A stretch of DNA of 64,000 nucleotides from Euphorbia lathyris (lineage: Eukaryota > Streptophyta > Magnoliopsida > Malpighiales > Euphorbiaceae), in the NCBI RefSeq assembly GCF_963576675.1, contig NC_088913.1:83699001-83763000 (forward strand), read 5' to 3'. Shown here in pieces: positions 56,348 through 64,000 of the stretch. Made by a program: the position numbers and the translations under genes. Numbering within the stretch: the stretch's first letter is position 1; every line of letters begins with the position of its first letter. The notes below the pieces were generated by a model that was not told the DNA's origin, did not search any database, and was given only the letters and a program-made list of their open reading frames with translations.

Positions 56348-58646
56348 TGTTAGACCGGGGGGTGGACACCTCATGACGACGTAAGCGGTGATTGGCGCCG
56401 AAAGCAACCAATCATGGAATCAAGCTGCTCGGCAGGACCGGAGCTCGGAGATATGGAAGAGTCGCCACCCACGAATGGGAAAATGAACACCGATCCCTTG
56501 CGGGAGACCGGTGTGGGTTCGGGAAACTTAGGTACGAGCCGAGAAGGCTAGCTCCTTTCCGGAGAAAGGCTACTAGGCACCCCGACATCGCCCGGTTATG
56601 AACCACCGGCCTCCTACTCAGCATGTTAGGCGATAACGGACTAATCGTATACTTCTTTAAGTTTAAAATTCATTTGAAATCTTTTCTTTCTCATTTTGGA
56701 AACCGTTTTGAGCATATATTATTGAAAAGCCACTTTAGTAAAGAATCACCCATTTACATCAGTTCAATATACATATAAAAGAGAGGGGAAGAAGGAAGAA
56801 TTGATTTATTTACAACGTGATTTACATTTCGTGTTGCGTGTTAATTCTATACTAACTCATTTCCCCCAAAACGAGTTCATTTACATGGTTCGCACCTTAA
56901 TCGCCGTTGGAACGATTTAGGTACGTTTCAAAACCCCGTTTGATGAAGTCCGCCTGAATCGCCGTTGGAACGACTCAAGTGTTTGAAAACATTAAGGTAA
57001 AAACCTTTAATAAGAAAACGTGGTTAAGCATACAAGTCAATTTATTTTGTACAAATCATTTAAGAAAACGATTCAAAACTCTATTATTTATAATGAAAAC
57101 GATTTTAATTACAAGGTTCGCTTAATCCGTCGTTGGAACGGACTAAGGTTTTAAAACGTGATGTTTTAAAAAATGATTTAAAATGTCAAGAAGACACTAT
57201 TTATCTACATTAGGAACCTCTAAAAAACCTTTAGTTTAGATAATTAAATTGAAAACTCTTTTTGTGATTTATTTTCCCCTTTTCACTCAATAGACTCTTT
57301 ACTTGTCATAATTACCACAATGAACATATTAAATCAAAATTCACTTCAAATAAAACCCATTTAAAATATGGACCAATAAATGTCCAAAGAGAATAAGGGA
57401 AAAACATATACATATATATACACATGTATTTGAAAATAATGATATACATATAACTTTAGAAAACCAAGTAAAGGATGCTACTCAATAGCTAAATATATAC
57501 ATAATAATGAAAATAAAAAATACTAAATATACTAAAAAAAAAACATGTAAAATGATAAACAAAATTCATTGTTAATAAGAAAATAAACTTTATATCCCAA
57601 AATGACTATAGAAAATGACTTTCCCAAATATACATTAAACATTAAAGTAATGCCTATTTATCCTCAAAATATCTAGTAATTAATTACCTCAAAATATCCA
57701 AGTAAATAACATTTTAAAATAAAACCCAATATAATTTAAATGAATGAAAAAAAGAAAATATATATACATATACTTTATCAAATCCAATTAATGAAAAATA
57801 ATTTATAAACACATTAAATAACTATATGTATAAGATATTTAAAAATAACTTGAAAGTAAATGTTACGTAATAATACATATATATACAAAGGATTAAAAGC
57901 TTAAAAGTTGAGAAAGAGGGACCAAAACAACATTTTTTACATTCTGGCATATTTACCGACGGAAAATCCGTCGGTAAACAGCAATTAGTGACAGAAACGG
58001 TAAATTACAGCAGCACTCCAATTATTTCCAGATTTATTCAAAAGCTTTAAATTAAGGCCAATTCAATCGTTTTGGATTTCCGAACTACCAAAAATGGATC
58101 ATAGTCAATAACGGAAGTTCCTAAAACGACGTTTTTATTTTAAAACGTTATTTGGAAATTTCTTTTTTAAGAAACTTATAATTACAACGTCTTTTAATAC
58201 CCGAACTACCTTTTTATCGGATCACGGTTCGTATTGGGATATCAAAACGAGGTTTTTATTTTAAAACAAAACCAAATTTTATTCAACACGAGACGAAAAT
58301 TAAATAAATACGCAAAATTAAATAAAACGTGGTAAATAAATAAATAGCTAAATAAATAAAATTATAACACAAAAATAAATAAAGGAAAAGAAATAAATTA
58401 AATAAAATAAAACGAGTCTAGTCCTCGGATAATACCTTAAATTCAGTATTAACGATTGAAGTCGGTTGATTCCACGAATCGTGCTTTTCCGGTGTTTTTG
58501 GTAAAATTTTAACTTTTAGGAGATTTGGAATTTTTAGGAAAAAAAAATGTTTTTTTCCAAAAAATCAATTTTCTCTCTCTAAAAATGTTTAGAGTGAGAA
58601 AATCTTTCCCAAAAAGCCTCCCTCCAAATGCATGGGGATCCATGCC

Positions 58647-58653
58647 TTTTATA
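58647..58653 (-). promoter_or_regulatory. TATA box of the Ogre-like LTR
   Basis: Minus strand TATAAAA inside the near-palindrome ATGCCTATAAAAGGCAT. Confidence 0.6.
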
Positions 58654-58689
58654 GGCATCAGATCCCCGAAGAAAATGGGCGACGTCCGA

Positions 58690-58990
58690 GCAAGATTGGG
58701 CGTCGCCCAAAAGGGTTGGGCGATCGCCCAACAATTGTTGGGCGAGCGCCCAACCTACGTTGGGCGCTCGCCCAACGGCTGTCGGACGCGCTCGCCCGAC
58801 GCCTGCCGGGGCGCGTCTCGCGCTGTCGGGCGCACACGTCCCGTGGCTGTCGAGCGCGCGCTCTGCGCCGCCGGGCTCATGCGTCCAACGGACGTCGAGC
58901 GCGCGCCCCGTGCTGCCAGGCGGGCGTCCGACTGTCGTTGGACGCGCGTCGGCTGTCGCTAGGCGCTCGCACCGTGCCGCTGGGCACCCG
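58690..58990. repeat. GC-rich palindromic GGGCGnTCGCCC array in U3
   Basis: A run of units such as GGGCGTCGCCC, GGGCGATCGCCC, GGGCGAGCGCCC and GGGCGCTCGCCC linked by CAACnnnGTTG palindromes, decaying rightwards into GCGCGC-rich sequence. It lies 40-340 bp upstream of the TATA box on the minus strand. Long open frames on both strands here are composition artefacts. Confidence 0.8.
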
Positions 58991-59141
58991 CGAGCCGCCC
59001 AATCGACGACTGCGACCCAGTGCAACTTCTCCTTCCTTATTATATATTATATATTTTTTGTTTTTAAAACTTCCGAAATCAACCGTTTCAACCGTCTTGT
59101 TTATAGCTTTTCGTCACAGGTCATCCGACTCGGTGTCTACA

Positions 59142-59160
59142 GTTGCCCCTACTTTCCTAT
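59142..59160 (-). other. Polypurine tract of the Ogre-like element
   Basis: Minus strand ATAGGAAAGTAGGGGCAAC directly before the LTR start; it sets the element's orientation. Confidence 0.65.
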
Positions 59161-59357
59161 TTTGACAGTGATGTGTGTGTTTTGAAAACGTTTTTTGCTA
59201 ATGCAACACATGCAATGTAAAACATATAAAAGTAAAAGACACGTAAAGAGTAGGAGGAAGAATACCTGACCTTCGCGCTGCGCGTTCCGGTGTCGTTCTC
59301 CGATTCTTTCCAGCCTCGCCTCTGGATCGGCCGTCGGTGGATGTATTCTCTCGGAAT

Positions 59358-59969
59358 CTAGCGTACGTTGACTGTGGGTAAAATTGGCTCGAAAGCAACC
59401 TCGGTCGTGGACCGTAGGTAAGATGGCTAAAAAGCTACCTCGGTCGTGAACCGTAGGTAAGATGGCTAAAAAGCTACCTCGGTCGTGAACCGTAGGTAAG
59501 ATGGCTAAAAAGCTACCTCGGTCGTGAACCGTAGGTAATATGGCTAAAAAGCTACCTCGGTCGTGAACCGTAGGTAAGATGGCTGAAAAGCTACCTCGGC
59601 CATGAACCGTAGGTAAGATGGCTAAAAAGCTACCTCGGTCGTGAACCGGAGGTAAGATGGCTAAAAAGCTACCTCGGTCGTGAACCGTAGGTAAGATGGC
59701 TGAAAAGCTACCTCGGTCGTGAACCGTAGGTAAGATGGCTCAAAAGCTACCTCGGTCGTGAACCGTAGGTAAGATGGCTAAAAAGCTACCTCGGTCGTGA
59801 ACCGTAGGTAAGATGGCTGAAAAGCTACCTCGGTCGTGAACCGTAGGTAAGATGGCTAAAAAGCTACCTCGGTCGTGAACCGTAGGTAAGATGGCTAAAA
59901 ATCTACCTCGGTCGTGAACCGTAAAAAAGCTACCTCGATCGTGAACCGTAGGTAAGGTGGCTCAAGGGC
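59358..59969. repeat. 39-bp tandem array, about 15 units
   Basis: Unit: ACCTCGGTCGTGAACCGTAG plus GTAAGATGGCTAAAAAGCT (39 bp), from about 59398. A diverged unit lies before it and a shortened 27-bp unit near 59918. Most units differ by 0-2 bases, implying recent expansion. It lies between the 3' LTR and the start of the antisense ORF. Confidence 0.95.
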
Positions 59970-60009
59970 AAAAAGGTTCTTTCTAACGATTCTGAATTCT
60001 TTTAAAACA

Positions 60010-61390
60010 CCGTTGTCTGTATTTTCTCACTGGAGCTAGTGTCCCAGAGGTTCGATCTGGGTGTCGCGGAGAGACCGACGGTGGCACAGCTCCTGGATTG
60101 GATCGATTCGCGGACGTTGGGACAGGTAGATATCTTCTAGTCGTGCTAGATTCTTGTTTGATTGGATCTGACTTTTTCTTTATGTTTTTAGATCAAGTTT
60201 AAGTGGGACGACCTTGACTTCGGTCCCGACTATGCGTACGTGACTTTGATCTAGGAGCAGCAGTGCGTGCTCACTGGCCCTTGCGTGCGGGCCTGGTACT
60301 TAGGCGACCGGGGCATCACCGGGATTAGAGCGTCACACTGGTCCCCGGGCGAGATCCCCGTTTCCATGTTTGCGGTGCGGACCATGCCCTTGTCGGTTAT
60401 CCGTCAGGACTTGACCCGTCGGTTCGTGGGTAGAGAGGTGTGGGTTCACACCGGGGGCCGTGATCTTTACCTATCGACTTTGTTGAGCGCGAGGGATGCC
60501 CCAGCGGTGGCGATGGATGTGGATCCCGTGACAGACGTGTTTTCACGGGAGGCTGTCGCGGCAGTCTTCGGTCAGGAGGAGGTCCCGGTGAGTGGTTCAG
60601 CCTATTTACCATTATTCACGAGATAGCTAGCGATATTTATTGTGTTTTCATTTGCAGGAGGGGTCCTGGAGGAGTGCTCATTTGTCAGACTTCTTCGATG
60701 GCGCTCGGGCTCAGACATCTGCGAGCGAGCCCCCCTACTATGTCGGCGAGTCCTCCAGCGCTGCCCGACCGGAGAGATCCTCTTTGGGTGTGCCCGTTCC
60801 GGACTACGGGAGAGATTTCGTGACCCTTTGTTATGATGAGTCCGGGGTAGCCTACGCGGGTGTCGAGATGGCTCCTCCCGTCTTCACATCGAGGGTACCA
60901 TTTGACCCTTCCGACGCTTCTCAAACTACGAGAGAGACTTGTACTGACTACGTGGGGCTGTCCGGTTACCTCAGAGACCGCCTCAGCTTGCGCTGTGCCG
61001 ACCACCTGGTATGTATCCTTGCCTTATTTTAGTGTAGTGGAATGCATGCATGTATGTATGATTTCTGTTCTTGCCTATGCTGCTTCTTTCTTTTTTTCAC
61101 ATCTGTTTTTCTTCTTTTTTTTGTTCCCTTTTTAGAGCGATCTTCATACCCATGAGCGGAGACGGAGTGAGTCGGTGCGAGAGGCCGATGCCAGGGTTGG
61201 CCAGGTGTACCAAGAGCGGAACGACCACTGGTCGGAGGTGATGCGGAGGGAGACTGAGGGTCGCCTTGCTGTCGAGGAGAGAGCACGAGTCGCCGAGGAG
61301 AGACTCCGAGTTGCCGAGGAGGCCTTATCTGCAGAGCGGGCGTCACGCTTGAGGGATTTTGAGGACTACTGGGATATCCCTCCTTATTAG
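60010..61390 (+). pseudogene. Antisense spliced ORF of Ogre-like element
   Basis: Opposite strand to pol, four exons: to 60125, 60192-60587, 60658-61008 and 61136-61390. Introns of 66, 70 and 127 nt, all GT-AG and all phase 0. Exon 1 (LVSQRFDLGV, AQLLDWIDSRTLGQ) has no visible ATG after an upstream TAA. Exon 2 carries WDDLDFGPDYAYVTLI, then TAG at 60252 (one C-to-T step from Gln), then LTGPCVRAWYLGDRGI and MPLSVIRQDLTRRFVGREVW. Exon 3 is Ser/Thr-rich (LSDFFDGARAQTS). Exon 4 is a charged coiled coil (ARVAEERLRVAEEALSAERA) ending DYWDIPPY. I do not recognise the family. It is not similar to the Tat antisense ORF except in layout and the C-terminal coiled coil. Confidence 0.72.
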
Positions 61391-61838
61391 GCTTTATGGC
61401 TTTGTAGTAGTTTTTTATTAGGATTACCCCGATGTATATCTAATGTATAGGGAGCGGGGTGGATAGCATGTAGGCTTTTTATTGTGAAAAGTAAGGTAGG
61501 AAATGTATAACTCATGATTCATATTACCATGCATTCAGTAGATTATGATGATTCCAATCATTCTCGTCAAATATATTCATGCCTTTATTTATTTACAAAC
61601 AACAGAAATACTTAGCCTCTTATACATTATTTTTGTAATTGCTCAAGTTATAACTACTGTTACCAGGACCCGCCTTTCGGTTTTCGGATCCCAGCGATTT
61701 TTATCCTCTCCTTTTACTATCCCGGAATTTTCAAATGAGTGCCCTTTCGGGTTTTCACCCACTGGGATGTCCCTTATTGTTGCATAGGCCGCCCTTTACG
61801 GGTTTTCAACCTATCGGGAATTTTTCTTTCTTTTTTTT
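61391..61838. other. Convergence zone with triplicated CCCTTTCGGGTTTTC word
   Basis: Non-coding. CGCCTTTCGGTTTTCGG (about 61670), GCCCTTTCGGGTTTTCA (about 61742) and GCCCTTTACGGGTTTTCA (about 61790), the last two followed by CTATCGGGA-like words. It sits exactly between the stop codons of pol and the antisense ORF, like 29672-30334 in the Tat elements. Confidence 0.6.
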
Positions 61839-63998
61839 TTACGAAAAGTATTTCTTAAGCCTATCCAGGTTGGTAGGTTCGGAGAATTCCATGCCGTCCA
61901 TAGTAGTTAACTTCACCGCTCCTTTGCTTAGTATCTTCTTCACGAAGAATGGCCCTTCCCAGTTAGGCTTAAACTTGCCCCTAGGGTCGGTGTGCGTCAC
62001 ACGGATCTGTTTCAGCACCATGTCCCCCTCTTTGATAGGGCTGGCCTTGACCTTTTTGTTGAAGGCTCGGGCCATCCTTCTCTGATATAGCTGCACATGG
62101 TAAAGGGCTTCCATCCTTTTCTCGTCAACCAAAGCCAACTGCTCATATCGCTTCTTCACCCATTCCGTCTCGGGAATCTCTGCTTCCACTGCAATTCTCA
62201 ACGATCGCTTTTCGATCTCAATCGGGAGGACTGCTTCTGTTCCGTATACCAAGGAGAATGGCATTGCCCCAGTTGAGGTTCTAACTGTCGTGCGATAAGC
62301 CCATAACGCGAGTGGGAGCTGCTCATGCCAATTCCGATGTGATTCCACCGTTTTTATGAGAATTCTCTTAAGGTTCTTATTAGCTGCTTCTACTGCCCCA
62401 TTAGCTTGTGGACGGTACGGAGAAGACTTGTGATGTTCAATGCCATATTCTCGGAAGAGACTTCTTACTTCCCCCTGAAACTGGACCCCATTATCCATAA
62501 TCATGTGATGAGGCACTCCGAACCTGGTGATCAAGTGTTTCTCAATGAACTTTCTCATCTGCTTGGATCCCAATTTGCTAAACGACTCTGCCTCTACCCA
62601 TTTGGTGAAGTAATCGATGGCGACTGCAATAAACTTGTGCCCATTTGAAGCATTAAGCCTTACCTCTCCAATGATGTCAATGCCCCAAGCAGCGAATGGC
62701 CAAATAGGTGCTAACACATGTAATTCCATGGCTGGAAGATGACTACAATCGCCGTGGATTTGACAATCGTGACATTTCTTCGCATATTCGTTACAATCTC
62801 TTTCCATGGTGAGCTAGTAGAAGCCTTGCCTTATGATTTTCTTTGCTAACACCGCTCCTCCCATATGGGCCCCACAAATTCCCGAGTGTACCGATTCCAT
62901 TGCCTCGCGGGCTTCTCCCGCATCCAAGCATCTCAGTTGTAACCTATCGATGTGCCTTTTGTAAAGCAAGTCGTTGTGGATGACGAACTGCTGAGCTAAC
63001 CTTCTAATCACAGCTTGATCCCTAAGTTCTGACTCTGCCGGGTATGTTCCACTTTTCATAAAGTTCATGATATCGAAATACCACGGCTTTTCATCTGCCC
63101 CTAATATCATTACGTCTTCATATCATGGTTTGTGAGATCTCTTCAATACCAACGGCTTCGAGGCAAGGTTTCGAGGGTTGTCCCAAACTGACACTAAAGT
63201 GGCCAAAGCGTCCGCAGCCTGGTTCTGTGCTCGAGGGATATGATAAAAACGACATTCCTTGAATCTTTGTGCCAACCCTTCTAGCTGGTCTAGGTATGGA
63301 CGTAGCCTTTCTTCCATCACTTCCCAGTTTCCTTGTTCTTGTTCGATGATCAGCTTTGAGTCGCCCCAAATTTCCACATATGATGCCCCTAGTGCTGCTA
63401 GTGATTCCAACCCATAGATGCATGCTTCGTATTCGGCCATATTGTTAGTGAGAGGGAAGGATAACTTCTTTGCCATCGGGATCCTTTCTCCCTCTGGTGA
63501 GATAAGTAATACCCATACTCCGGCTCCATCAAAGAACATTTTCCATGGTATAACTTCTATTGCGTTCAAGTGCTCATCGGGGAAATCATAGTTTATCTCT
63601 TCTTCTTCTGCGCTCAGGGGTTGGTTGGCCAGAAATTCTGCTACGACCCTCCCCTTGATAACCTTCTTCGTTATGTATTCAATATCAGACTCGGACAAAA
63701 GCAACAACCATCGGGCTAGCTTCCCTGTTAGAGACGGAGTTCGGTACAGATACTTCACGGGGTCCATCCGGGAAATAATGATCACTTTGTAAGATTGAAA
63801 ATAGTGCCGTAGTTTCTTTGTTAGCCATACTACTGCTACGCACGTCTTTTCGATCATGTTATACTTGAGCTCGTACTCCAGGAACTTCTTACTCAGATAA
63901 TATACCGCGTGCTCCATGCCCGTGTCCCCTTCCTGGGCCAGCATTGCCCCAATGGATCGCTCCTCGATTGCCACATAAAGGAGCAGCGGTTTTCCCAA
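61839..63998 (-). pseudogene. pol: Ogre-like pol: two RNase H domains and integrase
   Basis: One frame with two stops (TGA at 63123, TAG at 62814); the upstream part is off the window. From the right: Ty3 RNase H (YVAIEERSIGAML, YNMIEKTCVAVVW), a tether with RLAQQ-like words, archaeal-type RNase H (WKMFFDGAG, NNMAEYEACIYGL, EIWGDSKLIIEQ), then integrase. Integrase landmarks: HSGICGAHMGG...CHDCQIH zinc motif, catalytic WGIDIIGE, MDNGVQF and NGAVEAANK, and the C-terminal EGPFFVKKI. The frame ends LKKYFS at 61839. The YQRRMARAFNKKV and YEQLALVDEKR wording is that of Ogre-type elements. Both stops are C-to-T type changes. Confidence 0.9.
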
Positions 63999-64000
63999 TT

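Larger units (their letters stand above)
56348..59141 (-). repeat. 3' LTR of an Ogre-like element (2794 bp)
   Basis: On the minus strand it starts TGTAGACACCGAGTCGG at 59141, preceded by a purine tract, and ends GGTGTCCACC...GGTCTAACA at 56348. The left border coincides with the end of sequence shared with 18880-19000. Inside are three CGCCGTTGGAACGA-type words (56900-57150), a long AT-rich middle, a TATA box at 58647 and a GC-rich array. The partner LTR is beyond the window. Large LTRs are usual for Ogre-type Tat elements. Confidence 0.72.

Noticed and set aside
56392..56624. Open frames on both strands at the left end of the Ogre-like LTR.
   Set aside because: They lie inside the LTR near its terminus, match no known domain and overlap each other on opposite strands.
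58525..59185. Long overlapping open frames on both strands of the Ogre-like LTR.
   Set aside because: They arise from GC-rich palindromic repeats with few stop codons and have Arg/Ala/Gly-rich, mirror-image composition.
59398..59969. CRISPR-like direct repeats.
   Set aside because: Units are contiguous without variable spacers, and the genome is a plant's; this is a tandem array.

Overview
The window reads as repeat-rich nuclear DNA of a flowering plant, most likely a eudicot; I cannot name the species. It holds Athila-, Tat/Ogre- and SIRE-like LTR retrotransposons, an L1-type plant LINE with a C-terminal RNase H, a TRIM, a SINE and many MITEs. I see no intact host gene, no rRNA, no tRNA gene and no CRISPR. 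Every long reading frame belongs to a transposable element, and almost all are broken.

Layout, left to right. (1) 1-3845: minus-strand Athila-type Ty3 element cut by the window edge (gag, tRNA-Asp primer site, 1.6 kb LTR with a GC-rich palindrome array). (2) 3846-11288: the host of that insertion, a SIRE-like LTR/internal/LTR array whose interiors encode only a 'putative plant transposon' type protein and no polymerase. (3) 11289-13044: 3' remnant of a Tat-like element. (4) 13045-19150: MITE-rich spacer, including copy A of a local repeat. (5) 19150-38850 and 40456-55590: copies B and C of a roughly 3.5 kb segment, inflated by different nested insertions. B carries a LINE (22520-37283), itself split by a 10 kb Tat-type element on the minus strand (26649-36682). 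C carries a sister Tat-type element on the plus strand (43622-53648). The paired copies act as empty-site controls and give exact boundaries and target duplications. (6) 56348-64000: left part of a minus-strand Ogre-like element: 2.8 kb 3' LTR, 39-bp tandem array, antisense spliced ORF, then pol running off the window.

How the genes work together. The Tat and Ogre-like elements share one plan: gag, protease, RT, RNase H, a second RNase H and integrase read from the 5' LTR, while an intron-containing ORF on the opposite strand starts beside the 3' LTR and converges on the end of pol. Its protein differs between the two families. Short degenerate repeats fill the convergence zone in both.

Strongest single observation: the 3' LTR of the 26649-36682 element is followed by AT plus an 18-nt copy of its own primer-binding site, complementary to tRNA-Phe up to the base next to position 58. 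The LINE sequence resumes there with a deletion and no target duplication. It looks like a fossil of unprocessed cDNA joined by a non-integrase route.
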